Positions 36,782 to 45,097 of a stretch of 60,421 bases of DNA are shown here, one piece after another (positions within the stretch are counted from its first letter, which is position 1; every line of letters starts with the position of its first letter). The DNA lies in contig NZ_JARWQD010000160.1 in NCBI RefSeq assembly GCF_029869545.1, positions 1-60,421 on the forward strand, written 5' to 3'. Source of the stretch: Nocardia wallacei. Lineage in GTDB: Bacteria; Actinomycetota; Actinomycetes; Mycobacteriales; Mycobacteriaceae. The notes beneath the pieces are model-generated. The model did not search any database. It saw only the letters and a list, made by a program, of their open reading frames with translations, and was not told the DNA's origin. A program made the position numbers and the translations under genes.

Positions 36782-37813
36782 TCAACGCTCGGCGAGTACC
36801 TCACCGATGTATCGGGCGACCGCGGCCACCGAAGCAATGGTTCCGGGGTAGTCCATGCGCGTCGGTCCCAGTACTCCCATACCGCCGAGCACGGTACCCG
36901 GCACACCGTACCCCGTGGACACCACCGAGGTTCCGCGCATCTGCTCGACCTGGGTCTCCTCCCCGATCTGCACGGTCACCATGCCCGGCTGCTGCGCCGC
37001 GGCCAGCAGCTTCAGCACGATGACCTGTTCCTCCAGCGCCTCCAGCACCGAGCGCAGCGAACCGGGGAAACCGAAGTCGCCGACGTTGCGGGTGAGGTTG
37101 GCGGTGCCGCCCAGCACCAGCCGCTCCTCCGGATGCTCGACCAGCGTCTCCACCAGGACCGTCGACACGCGCACCAGCACCTCGCGCAGCCGGGGCGGGG
37201 CGTTCTCGGGCAGTTCGGCCACCGCGGCGGAGGCGGAGGCGAGCCGCTTGCCGTCCATGGCCTTGCCGAGCATCGCGCGCAGCACCGCCAGGTCCTCGTC
37301 GTCGACGACGGAGCCCAGCTCGACCAGGCGCTGGTCGACGCGGCCGGTATCGGTGATCACCACCAGCAGCAGCCGCGCCGGATTGAGCGCGACGACCTCG
37401 AGATGGCGGACCGTCGAGGCCGAGGCGGTCGGATACTGGACCATGGCGACCTGCCTGGTCAGCTGGGCCAGCAGCCGCACCCCGCGGCGCAGCACGTCGT
37501 CCAGGTCGACGCCGCTCTCCAGGAATTCCATGATGGCCCGGCGCTCCGCCGGGGACAGCGGCTTCACCTCGGCGATGTGGTCGACGAACTGGCGGTAGCC
37601 CTTGTCGGTCGGGATGCGGCCCGAGCTGGTGTGCTGCTGGGTGATGTAGCCCTCGGCCTCCAGCACGGCCATATCGTTGCGCACGGTGGCGCTCGAAACA
37701 CCCAGATTGTGCCGGTCGACCAGGGTCTTCGAGCCGATCGGCTCCTTGGTCGCGATGTAGTCGGCGACGATCGCTCGCAGGACCTCGATCCGCCGCTGCT
37801 CCGTACTCGGCAT
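36782..37813 (-). CDS. hrcA: Heat-inducible transcription repressor HrcA
   Basis: A 343-residue HrcA. The N-terminal winged helix ([41 protein letters not shown]) and a GAF-like regulatory core are clear. The ATG at 37813 has GAGGAGGTGG at the right distance, better than the upstream GTG at 37822. I see no CIRCE element (TTAGCACTC repeat) in the upstream gap. Confidence 0.95.
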   Translation of the reverse strand: MPSTEQRRIEVLRAIVADYIATKEPIGSKTLVDRHNLGVSSATVRNDMAVLEAEGYITQQHTSSGRIPTDKGYRQFVDHIAEVKPLSPAERRAIMEFLESGVDLDDVLRRGVRLLAQLTRQVAMVQYPTASASTVRHLEVVALNPARLLLVVITDTGRVDQRLVELGSVVDDEDLAVLRAMLGKAMDGKRLASASAAVAELPENAPPRLREVLVRVSTVLVETLVEHPEERLVLGGTANLTRNVGDFGFPGSLRSVLEALEEQVIVLKLLAAAQQPGMVTVQIGEETQVEQMRGTSVVSTGYGVPGTVLGGMGVLGPTRMDYPGTIASVAAVARYIGEVLAER

Positions 37814-37918
37814 CGGCCCCACCTCCTCGCTTTCGCCTTCGGTCCGCCGGGTGCGCGACCGTCTCGAGGCATGGCACGATCACACGGATCCCGGTTCATC
37901 CGAATCCCAGTTTAATTG

Positions 37919-37941
37919 CACGCGGGCAGATCACCCGCGTA
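37919..37941. terminator. Hairpin upstream of hrcA
   Basis: ACGCGGG (37920-37926) and CCCGCGT (37934-37940) form a perfect 7-bp stem with a 7-base loop. It follows the end of the small minus-strand gene at 37994 and precedes hrcA, so it may end the former transcript. Confidence 0.45.
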
Positions 37942-37993
37942 TGCGTCCCGACCTGTGTGGCTCCGGGTACCGGGGGCGGATTGGGCGGGGCCG

Positions 37994-38200
37994 CTACTGC
38001 GGCCCGGCGAGCTTGCCGGCGGCGGCGTCGAGCCCCAGCATCGCCAGCAGTGACGTGCAGTCGTCGGCGTCGGTGGCGTAGCTGGCGACGGCCCGGGCGG
38101 CCATCGCGCTGCGACGCGCGGATTCGGCCTTCTCCGCGGCGCGCGTCTCGGCGAACTCGCTCTGCTCGTGGACAAGGGTGATGCGACGTGCCTGGGACAT
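37994..38200 (-). CDS. Small conserved hypothetical protein
   Basis: A 68-residue, largely helical protein (ARRITLVHEQSEFAETRAAE, then charged Ala-rich helix, then DDCTSLLAMLGLDAA). A GAGGAG ribosome site lies correctly before the ATG, which argues for a real gene. I do not recognise a family. It occupies the interval where M. tuberculosis carries the mycobactin cluster between hrcA and hemN. Confidence 0.6.
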   Translation of the reverse strand: MSQARRITLVHEQSEFAETRAAEKAESARRSAMAARAVASYATDADDCTSLLAMLGLDAAAGKLAGPQ

Positions 38201-38272
38201 GAGACTCCTCGGGGGTTACCTCGAACGCTACACCCCGAAGCCCGGTCGTTCCGGCCCAACGAGCGATCGGGA

Positions 38273-39478
38273 TCAGGTCAGCAGGGTGCGAACCACCGCG
38301 TCGGCCAGCAGCCGCCCGCGATCGGTGAGGATCAGGCGGTCGGCGCAGCGGACCGCCAGGCCGTCGGCGATCACCCGGTCGGCGGACCGGCGTTCGGATT
38401 CGTCCAGTTCGGCCAGCGGCAGGCCGGTGCGCAGGCGGGCGGTGAGCATCACGCGCTCGGTGTGCTGTTCCGCGGCGGTCAGCGCCTCCCAGCCCGCCGC
38501 CGGGAGGCCCTCGCGCACCCGGTCGGCGTAGCGGGACGGATGCTTCACATTCCACCATCGGACCCCGCCGAGATGACTGTGCGCGCCCGGGCCCGCGCCG
38601 AGCCAGTCGCCGCCGTCCCAGTAGCCGAGGTTGTGGCGGCAGCGGGCGGAATCGGTTGCGGCCCAGTTGGATACCTCGTACCAGGTGAGTCCGGCGGCGG
38701 CCAGGCGGGCGTCGATGCGCTCGTAGCGGGCGGCGAGGACGTCGTCGTCGGGGGCGGGCAGTTCGCCGCGGCGCACCCGCCGGGCGAGGGCGGTGCCGTC
38801 CTCGACGATCAGCGAGTACGCCGACACGTGGTCGACGCCGGCGGCGAGGACGGCGTCCAGGCTGGCGTCCAGGTCGGCGTCGGATTCGCCCGGTGTGCCG
38901 TAGATGAGGTCGAGGTTCACGTGGTCGAATCCGGCGGCCCGGGCCTCGCGCGCGGCCTCGACGGCGCGGCCGGGGGTGTGGGTGCGGTCGAGCACCCGCA
39001 GCACGTGCTCGGCCGCCGACTGCATGCCCAGCGACACCCGGGTGAAGCCCGCGTCGCGGAGGCGCTCGAAGAACCGCGGCGAGGTCGATTCCGGATTCGA
39101 TTCGGTCGTCACCTCGGCATCGGCGGCCAGCGTGAAGTTCGCGCGGACCGCGTCGAGCACGCCCGCCAAGCCGTCCCCGCCGAGCAGCGAGGGTGTCCCG
39201 CCGCCCACGAAGATCGTCGACACCCGCGGTTGCGGGCTCGGCAGTTCACCGAACACCTCCGCGGCCGTGGACAATTCGCCGCGCAGCGCGTCCATCCAGG
39301 ACTGCGGCGAGGCCGAACTGCCCAACTCCCCCGCCGTATAGGTGTTGAAATCGCAGTACCCGCACCGGGTGGCGCAGAACGGCACATGGACATAGATCCC
39401 GAACGGACCGCCACCGAAGTCGCGCAGCACGAACTCCGCCGAGTCGGGCGCGGCAGTTCCGGCGGCAATCGAGGTCAC
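38273..39478 (-). CDS. hemW: Radical SAM heme chaperone HemW (HemN-like)
   Basis: A 401-residue radical SAM protein of the HemN/HemW family. The cluster motif is CATRCGYC (CxxxCxxC), followed by IFVGGGTPSLL, TTESNPES and SLGMQSAAEHVL. HemW proteins insert or handle heme rather than oxidise coproporphyrinogen. GTG start. It corresponds to M. tuberculosis Rv2388c. Confidence 0.93.
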   Translation of the reverse strand: MTSIAAGTAAPDSAEFVLRDFGGGPFGIYVHVPFCATRCGYCDFNTYTAGELGSSASPQSWMDALRGELSTAAEVFGELPSPQPRVSTIFVGGGTPSLLGGDGLAGVLDAVRANFTLAADAEVTTESNPESTSPRFFERLRDAGFTRVSLGMQSAAEHVLRVLDRTHTPGRAVEAAREARAAGFDHVNLDLIYGTPGESDADLDASLDAVLAAGVDHVSAYSLIVEDGTALARRVRRGELPAPDDDVLAARYERIDARLAAAGLTWYEVSNWAATDSARCRHNLGYWDGGDWLGAGPGAHSHLGGVRWWNVKHPSRYADRVREGLPAAGWEALTAAEQHTERVMLTARLRTGLPLAELDESERRSADRVIADGLAVRCADRLILTDRGRLLADAVVRTLLT

Positions 39479-39527
39479 CGCCCCAGTCTGCCGGTGGCCC
39501 GGGTGTGACCTACATCGGGGATGGATT

Positions 39528-39607
39528 CCGGCCAAAAGCACGCCGGAACAAGGGAAGGGCGCACGCCGGAAACAAGTGAGGGCCTCACGCCGAAAACAAG
39601 GGAAGGC
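39528..39607. repeat. Short tandem repeats (23-24 bp) at the left end of the array
   Basis: After the dispersed-repeat motif CCGGCCAAAAGCACGCCGG (39528-39546), three units of the form GCACGCCGGAAACAAGTGAGG begin at about 39538, 39561 and 39585. They are imperfect but clearly related and lie just upstream of the hemW start on the plus strand. Confidence 0.65.
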
Positions 39608-39645
39608 TATCGGCACGCTTCACCCGCGTACTCCAGGCGCCTCGC

Positions 39646-39866
39646 CTCATCCTCCCGGCACGCCACCCGCTCATTCCCGGCACGCCACGCTCATACTCCC
39701 AGCGCCACCCGCTCATTCCCGGCACGCCACGCTCATACTCCCAGCGTCGCTCTCTCACTCCCGGCACGCCACGCTCATACTCCCAGCGTCGCTCTCTCAC
39801 TCCCGGCACGCCACGCTCATACTCCCAGCGTCGCTCTCTCATTCCCGGCATGCTTTGGCCGGGATC
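39646..39866. repeat. 42-bp minisatellite with inverted terminal motif
   Basis: Four 42-bp units begin at 39671, 39713, 39755 and 39797 (TCATTCCCGGCACGCCACGC and onward), with a degenerate unit before and a partial one at 39839-39855. Because 42 is a multiple of 3 the array is open in several frames, encoding WEYERGVPGVRERR-type repeats on the minus strand, but no ribosome site or conserved context supports a gene. The right end (39843-39866) is an inverted copy of the motif at 39528 and 15192. No spacers are present, so it is not CRISPR. Confidence 0.85.
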
Positions 39867-40401
39867 ACACCGAGTCGTTGGTGGGCGGGCGGCCTGGCAG
39901 CGGGTGGGTGAGGAAGCCGTCGGCGAACATTTGCAGGGAACCGCAGTGGTCGCAGCGGTAGGCGTGGTGTTTGATCACCTGTTGGCCCAGTTCGCTCGGG
40001 TGGTCGGTGAGCAGGCCGGGGTGGCCGGTGACGAAGCCCAGTACGCCGATGTAGGTCCGCTGCCGTTCGCACCACGGGCAGGTCAGGTCGACGGCCTCGT
40101 GGCGGCGCCGGATCTCGTCGTCCCGCTCCCGAATCCGCTGCTGCGCCTGGGCGATGTAGCGCTGGGCGTCCGGTATCGGCAGCCGCTGCGGCTTGCTCCA
40201 CGCGCCCTCGTACACGGGATCGGCGGTGCGGAGGTGGGCGAATTCCGCCTCGGAACACCGCACCACCCTGGTCCCCCGCATACCACCCGCCACGCGGAAG
40301 GTGATCTCCGCCCGTGAAACCCCCTGCGGCAGGCCGCCGTTCAGCTGCACCCGCTTGGGATCCTGCGCGTCCGGCTTGAATTCGATCCCCCGATTCGCCA
40401 C
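39865..40401 (-). CDS. Conserved hypothetical protein with a zinc-ribbon-like Cys pattern
   Basis: A 178-residue cytoplasmic protein. Cys pairs CPWC and CDHC, about 45 residues apart near the C-terminus, look like a split zinc ribbon. A charged helix (RYIAQAQQRIRERDDEIRRR) lies before it. The N-terminal part has EITFRVAGG and DPVYEGAW. Start uncertain (GTG at 40401). No family is recognised. Confidence 0.55.
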   Translation of the reverse strand: MANRGIEFKPDAQDPKRVQLNGGLPQGVSRAEITFRVAGGMRGTRVVRCSEAEFAHLRTADPVYEGAWSKPQRLPIPDAQRYIAQAQQRIRERDDEIRRRHEAVDLTCPWCERQRTYIGVLGFVTGHPGLLTDHPSELGQQVIKHHAYRCDHCGSLQMFADGFLTHPLPGRPPTNDSV

Positions 40402-40555
40402 ACCCGCACGATACCGCCCGCAGCGGCCCGGCGTGCTCGACAACGCTTCCGGTAACGATCCGGCCACTGGATGGCCGCGGATGTCCGATTGCCGGGTGGA
40501 AACGGGAACCCTTCGCGCACAGGACTCTTGTTCGATGAGAGCTGAGGAGTGCGAC

Positions 40556-40723
40556 ATGGACAAGCTGGTGTGCATCGACTGCTGGCGCCGTGACAACCTC
40601 ACCTTCGCCCAGCGCCTGGACCCCGCCTTCGTCACGCCCGGGCCGTTCCATCGGTGCGCGGCGCACCGCGACCTGCGGGCCGAACTCCTCGGCGATCCAG
40701 GACCGACGCCGCATGCCGCGTAG
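40556..40723 (+). CDS. Small Cys/His-rich protein
   Basis: A 55-residue protein MDKLVCIDCWRRDNLTFAQR ... HRCAAHRDLRAE with the ligand set CxxC plus CxxH, suggestive of a tiny zinc-binding domain. GAGGAG lies 7 bases before the ATG. It sits in the gap between two minus-strand genes. Unknown function. Confidence 0.5.
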   Translation: MDKLVCIDCWRRDNLTFAQRLDPAFVTPGPFHRCAAHRDLRAELLGDPGPTPHAA

Positions 40724-40736
40724 GCCCCGGACGACG

Positions 40737-41672
40737 TCAACGGCCCAGTGCGGTCTCATGTTCCACGTGCGACAGCTTCTCGGGATTGCGCACTGAATAC
40801 AGCCCCGTGATGAGGCCGTCGTCGAGCCGCACCGCCATGACGGTGTCGATCTCGCCGCCGCGCCGCAGTACCAGGGCCGGATAACCGTTGATCTGCGCCG
40901 GTTCGACCGACAGCTCGCGACCGATCCGCGGCAGCGAGCCCGTCAGCAGGCTCGCCACCGGACCGGCGCCCACGATCGGCCGCAGCGCGGCCTGCCGGAC
41001 CCCGCCGCCGTCACCGAGGAAGACGACGTCGGGCGCGAGCCGGTCGAGCAGGCCCTGCAGATCGCCCGTGTCGATCGCCCGTTGGAAGGCCTCGAGCGCC
41101 TCCCGCGATTCGGCCGGTGATACGTCTCCGCGCGGGCGGCGGGCGGCGACGTGTCCCCGGGCGCGGTGGGCGATCTGACGCACCGCGGCCGGGGTCTTGT
41201 CGACGGCCTCGGCGATTTCGTCGTAGCCGAGGTCGAAGACCTCGCGCAGCACGAACACCGCGCGTTCGGTCGGCGCGAGCGTCTCCAGCACCAACAGCAT
41301 CGCCATCGAGACGCTGTCGGCCAGTTCGACATCCTCGGCCACGTCGGGCGCGGTGAGCAGCGGCTCGGGCAGCCAGGGGCCGATGTAGGACTCCTTGCGG
41401 CGCCCGAGCGTGCGCAGCCGGATCAGCGCCTGGCGCGTGGTGATCCGGACCAGGTAGGCGCGCTGATCTTGCACGATGCCGAGATCGACTCCCGCCCAAC
41501 GCATCCAGGTCTCCTGCAGCACGTCCTCCGCGTCGGCGGCCGACCCGAGCATCTCGTAGGCGACGGTGAACAGCAGCCTGCGGTGGGCGACGAACGCCTC
41601 GGTGGCGGGGTCGGCCCGGTTCGTCAGGCTCCCTTCGCGCTGTTCGGGCATGGTCTCCGACGTGCCGGGCAT
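40737..41672 (-). CDS. ECF41-type sigma factor with SnoaL-like C-terminal domain
   Basis: A 311-residue sigma factor. Region 2 spans EAFVAHRRLLFTVAYEMLGS and DAEDVLQETWMRWA; region 4 has LAPTERAVFVLREVFDLGYDEIAEAVDKTPAAVRQIAHRAR. The last 110 residues form a SnoaL-like domain (EAFQRAIDTGDLQGLLDRLA, DVVFLGDGGG) that in ECF41 proteins acts as a built-in regulator instead of an anti-sigma factor. Its gene is divergent from an FAD oxidoreductase, the usual ECF41 partner type. CAGGAG ribosome site before the ATG. Confidence 0.9.
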   Translation of the reverse strand: MPGTSETMPEQREGSLTNRADPATEAFVAHRRLLFTVAYEMLGSAADAEDVLQETWMRWAGVDLGIVQDQRAYLVRITTRQALIRLRTLGRRKESYIGPWLPEPLLTAPDVAEDVELADSVSMAMLLVLETLAPTERAVFVLREVFDLGYDEIAEAVDKTPAAVRQIAHRARGHVAARRPRGDVSPAESREALEAFQRAIDTGDLQGLLDRLAPDVVFLGDGGGVRQAALRPIVGAGPVASLLTGSLPRIGRELSVEPAQINGYPALVLRRGGEIDTVMAVRLDDGLITGLYSVRNPEKLSHVEHETALGR

Positions 41673-41710
41673 GGGCGGCTCCTGTTCGCTCGTGTCTGTA
41701 CCGGCTACCA

Positions 41711-41737
41711 GACACCGGACACCGCGGTTCTGTGACA
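41711..41737 (-). promoter_or_regulatory. ECF41-like promoter of the sigma factor gene
   Basis: On the minus strand TGTCACA (41737-41731) is followed after exactly 16 bases by TGTC (41714-41711), about 40 bases before the sigma gene start. The same motif pair and spacing occurs on the plus strand, implying the sigma factor recognises both and is autoregulated. Confidence 0.6.
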
Positions 41738-41780
41738 CCACCGAACGCGGCGACCCTCCCCTGTGACCCGCGTCACCGAC

Positions 41781-41807
41781 TGTCACGCCGGTGTGGCGCC
41801 CGGTGTC
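41781..41807 (+). promoter_or_regulatory. ECF41-like promoter of the oxidoreductase gene
   Basis: TGTCACG (41781-41787), 16 bases, TGTC (41804-41807), 35 bp before the oxidoreductase start. It mirrors the promoter of the divergent sigma gene with identical spacing. Confidence 0.6.
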
Positions 41808-41841
41808 TTGTGCCCGAACCCACCGAATGAAGGGAAACACC

Positions 41842-43032
41842 ATGAGCACCAAGTACGAAGTCGTCGTGATCGGTGGCGGATACGCCGGGGTGATGGCGGC
41901 CAACCGCCTGACGCAGCGCGACGACGTGCGCGTGACCGTGATCAATCCCCGCCAGGTCTTCGTGCCGCGGCTGCGGCTGCACCAGCTGGTCGGCGGGACC
42001 CACGACGCGGTCGTCGACTACCGGAACGTCCTGGCCGAGGGCGTGCGACTGGTCGCGGACACCGTGACCCGGATCGACGCGGCCGGACGGACCCTGACAC
42101 TGGCCGACGGCGGCACGATCGGCTACGACTACCTCATCTACGCCGTGGGCAGCGGCACGCCCGCGCCGTGGGTGCCGGGCGCGGCCGAATTCGCCTACCC
42201 GGTAGCGACTTTGGAGGCGGCGCAGCGGCTGCGGTCGGTGCTGTTCGATACGCCCACGACGGGCGCGGTGACCGTCATCGGGGGCGGCCCGACCGGGATC
42301 GAGACCGCCGCCGAACTGGCCGAGCAGGGCCGCCCGGTCACGCTGGTCTGCGGCAGCGCGCTCGTCCCGTACCTGCATCCCAAGGCGCGGCGCACGGCCC
42401 ACAAATACCTCTCCGGGCTGGGCGTGACCGTGATCGAGGGCGCCGACGCGGCCGTCACCGCGGTGACCCGCGACGCCGTGGAACTCGCCGACGGCCGGAC
42501 CCTGGCGAGCGCGGTCACCATCTGGACCGCCGGCTTCGGCGTGCCCGACCTGGCCGCGCGCAGCGGGCTGAGCACCGATGCCGCCGGGCGGCTGCTCACC
42601 GACGAGACCCTCACCAGTGTCGACGACGAGCACATCGTCGCGGCGGGTGATTCGTCGGCGCCGTCGGACCTGCCGTTCCGGATGAGCGCCTACACCGCGT
42701 ACTGCCTGGGCGCGCACGCCGCCGACACCCTGCTGCACCGCATCGCCGGGGAGCAGCCCACGCCGATCGATATGGCGTTCCCCGCCATGTGCCTGAGCAT
42801 CGGCCGCAACGCCGGGATCTACCAGCTCGGGCACAAGGACGAGACCGCGATGCGGCTGTACTTCAAGGGTTTCACGGGCAAGAAGCTCAAGGAGTTCGCC
42901 TGCGAGGCAGGTATCAACCACCTGGCGACCGAGGCCCGCAAGCCCGGCAAGCACCGCTGGTTCTCCGATGGCAAGCACCGTCCGGCCCAGTTGCAGGCCC
43001 GGCGCGACAGCACGGGCGCATCGGTCGCGTAG
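41842..43032 (+). CDS. FAD-dependent NADH dehydrogenase-like oxidoreductase
   Basis: A 396-residue two-dinucleotide-binding flavoprotein. The FAD motif is VVVIGGGYAGVMAANRL; the second Rossmann motif is VTVIGGGPTGIETAAELAEQG; the C-terminal FAD contact is HIVAAGDSSAP. It resembles type II NADH dehydrogenases and ferredoxin-type reductases. An AAGGGAAA ribosome site precedes the ATG. As the divergent partner of an ECF41 sigma factor it is the likely target of that regulator. Confidence 0.9.
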   Translation: MSTKYEVVVIGGGYAGVMAANRLTQRDDVRVTVINPRQVFVPRLRLHQLVGGTHDAVVDYRNVLAEGVRLVADTVTRIDAAGRTLTLADGGTIGYDYLIYAVGSGTPAPWVPGAAEFAYPVATLEAAQRLRSVLFDTPTTGAVTVIGGGPTGIETAAELAEQGRPVTLVCGSALVPYLHPKARRTAHKYLSGLGVTVIEGADAAVTAVTRDAVELADGRTLASAVTIWTAGFGVPDLAARSGLSTDAAGRLLTDETLTSVDDEHIVAAGDSSAPSDLPFRMSAYTAYCLGAHAADTLLHRIAGEQPTPIDMAFPAMCLSIGRNAGIYQLGHKDETAMRLYFKGFTGKKLKEFACEAGINHLATEARKPGKHRWFSDGKHRPAQLQARRDSTGASVA

Positions 43033-43036
43033 GAGG

Positions 43037-44401
43037 TCAGAAATTCGGGCGATTCTGCACCCAGCGGAACGGCGTGCTGCGCTGGGGGAAGCTGTCCGGG
43101 TCGATCCGGTCGAGCGTCAGCGCGACAGGGTGGCCGTCCAGCTCCCCGGTCAGCACGGCCGTGTCCGGAGTCGGTTGCCGAAAGTCGAGTGCGCCCAAGG
43201 GATTCCGAGCGTCCTCGGAGGTCGCCACCGGCCTGGCCCGCGGTGTCCCCTCGATCAGCCGGATTCGACGGGCCGCCGCGTCCACGTCGACGGGAACACT
43301 CACCAGGGTGTCGTCCATCCGCTGCACGGTGATGGTATCCGGATAGTCGAACACCACTATCTTCCAGCGGGTTTCGTCGGTGGTCAGCGGCGGCACCGGC
43401 TGTCCGTCGCGGATGTACTGCGACACCGACCAGATGCCGTACAGCGCGGGCTTGGGGCGATCGGGCCCGCCGGTACGCCAGGCGTGCCAGCCGCCGGACA
43501 CCAGCGCCACGACGATCCAGATGCCGATCGCGGCCTGAGTCAGCGCCGCGATGCGGCGAGATCTCCTGCCGCGGAACGGATATGGCGCCGCGGAGGGAGC
43601 GGCGGCGCGATCGAGCACCAGGACGTGCGTAAGCCGCCGCGCCTCGGGCGCCAGCAGCAGCAACGACATGAGCAGCAGATGGATGGACAGCATCTTCTCC
43701 GGCACGTCGAAGGTCATGTCCAGCACGACGACCTGTAGCGTGTCGATCAGCGCCAGCATCGCGCCCAGCAGCGCGGTCCGCGGCACGAGCAGCAGGATCC
43801 CCGCGGTGATCTCCGCCGCGCCGAGCAACATTTCGTACGGCCTGGACACACCCACCTGCGACCACAGCACGGCCATCGGCGTGAGGTCACCGTATCTGGT
43901 GAGCAGCGTGGTCAGCGACGGCTCGGGCATCTGCGTCGGAATCGCCTTGGCGAAGCCGAAACTCAGCATCTGACCGGCCAGCGCGATGCGGAGGGCGAGC
44001 AGATACCAGCCCGCCAGCGTGCGGTAGTGGGTCCGGCGCCGGTCCAGTACCGACCACACCGCCGCTCCGGCCACCGCGACGACGAGGATGCACAACAGCA
44101 GCACCCAGAAGATCGTCTGGTCGCCGACCCCGGTCGGATACAGCCGGACGGTGGTACCGAACAGCTCCCGGCCCACCCGATCCAGGACGGGCTGCAGCGC
44201 CCGGATGTGCCAGAACTGCGCGTCGTAGCCCAACCGGCGCCCGAGCGGGCCCGTCAGCACGAACACGATCGGCGGAATCAGTAGGCAGAACAGGCCGAAG
44301 TACAGCACGCAGAACCGGAACCCGATGCGGGTGAGTGGATTCCACTGTGCTCGTCGAGCCGACTCCGCCGCCTCGGTGACATCGGTCGCAGTCATCGTCA
44401 C
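43037..44401 (-). CDS. DoxX-like multi-pass membrane protein
   Basis: A 454-residue membrane protein. Several hydrophobic segments (FCVLYFGLFCLLIPPIVFVL, FWVLLLCILVVAVAGAAVW, EMLLGAAEITAGILLLVPR) match the DoxX/DoxD pattern of four helices; the C-terminal 120 residues form a soluble domain. The GTG start overlaps the upstream peptidase stop as GTGA, so it is coupled. DoxX proteins associate with thiol redox and membrane oxidoreductases; the role here is not known. Confidence 0.75.
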   Translation of the reverse strand: MTMTATDVTEAAESARRAQWNPLTRIGFRFCVLYFGLFCLLIPPIVFVLTGPLGRRLGYDAQFWHIRALQPVLDRVGRELFGTTVRLYPTGVGDQTIFWVLLLCILVVAVAGAAVWSVLDRRRTHYRTLAGWYLLALRIALAGQMLSFGFAKAIPTQMPEPSLTTLLTRYGDLTPMAVLWSQVGVSRPYEMLLGAAEITAGILLLVPRTALLGAMLALIDTLQVVVLDMTFDVPEKMLSIHLLLMSLLLLAPEARRLTHVLVLDRAAAPSAAPYPFRGRRSRRIAALTQAAIGIWIVVALVSGGWHAWRTGGPDRPKPALYGIWSVSQYIRDGQPVPPLTTDETRWKIVVFDYPDTITVQRMDDTLVSVPVDVDAAARRIRLIEGTPRARPVATSEDARNPLGALDFRQPTPDTAVLTGELDGHPVALTLDRIDPDSFPQRSTPFRWVQNRPNF

Positions 44402-45009
44402 TGCCGCATCCTCGGATCGTGGGCGGGGTCGGGATACAGGGCAGGACAGCCGTACTCGACGGCGTCGGAGCGAAACTCGTAGTGCCAGGGCTCATTGCGA
44501 TAGATCTGGCACAGTCCGTAATCGGCGCCGTGCGCGGACAGCCACGCCGCGGCACCGGAATCGAGGTCGACCGCGTCGCCGGATACGTGCGCTGACGTGT
44601 CCGCGGTGGCGACCCAACGAGCGGCCGCCTGCGTGGAGCCGTACTTCGAGATCGCCTCGCGCAGCAGCCGGTTCTGGTAATCCCGGGAACGCCAGCCACT
44701 GGTGACGTAGAACTCGACGCCCTCGTCGCCCGCATCGGCCGCCGCCGCGCGCAGCGCGTCGATCAGATCCGGTGCGAGATTGCCTACGCCGGGATACTCG
44801 TCGGCGAACACGGTGACGCCGTTCGGGAGGCCACCCTCGTCCGGGGCCGCCTGACCGCCGTCGTCACCGCGCAGGACGGCGCCGATCGAGCGACCCGGCA
44901 ACGCCCCCGACTGGCAGACGAGGATTCCGGTGATCGCGGTAACGGCGACGAGCAGGCCGATCACGGCCAGCCCGGGGGTCACCGTTCGTGTTGCGGGTTT
45001 TCGACTCAT
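44398..45009 (-). CDS. VanY-type D-alanyl-D-alanine carboxypeptidase (M15B)
   Basis: A 203-residue peptidase with one N-terminal membrane anchor (GLAVIGLLVAVTAITGILV). The zinc site is SAHVSGDAVDLD (SxHxxGxAxD) and the catalytic EPWHYE (ExWHxE). It trims the terminal D-Ala of peptidoglycan stems outside the membrane. The ATG is chosen; the upstream region is shared with a divergent VanR-like regulator, and the pair is reminiscent of glycopeptide-resistance loci. Confidence 0.9.
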   Translation of the reverse strand: MSRKPATRTVTPGLAVIGLLVAVTAITGILVCQSGALPGRSIGAVLRGDDGGQAAPDEGGLPNGVTVFADEYPGVGNLAPDLIDALRAAAADAGDEGVEFYVTSGWRSRDYQNRLLREAISKYGSTQAAARWVATADTSAHVSGDAVDLDSGAAAWLSAHGADYGLCQIYRNEPWHYEFRSDAVEYGCPALYPDPAHDPRMRQ

Positions 45010-45097
45010 GCGCTCAGTCAAGGCGGCGCGGCGTTGCCGGACCGTATGCGATTTTCGATACGCCGACGAAATGGGTGCGCCTCGTAGGATCGGACCC

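Noticed and set aside
37814..37993. CIRCE heat-shock operator upstream of hrcA
   Set aside because: I looked for the TTAGCACTC inverted repeat in the gap and did not see it.
39585..39851. An 88-codon minus-strand frame encoding tandem WEYERGVPG-type repeats
   Set aside because: It is a by-product of a 42-bp tandem repeat whose period is a multiple of 3; other frames across the array are open as well, and there is no ribosome site or conserved context.
39646..39866. Possible CRISPR array
   Set aside because: The units are contiguous 42-bp repeats without unique spacers, and no cas genes are present in the window.
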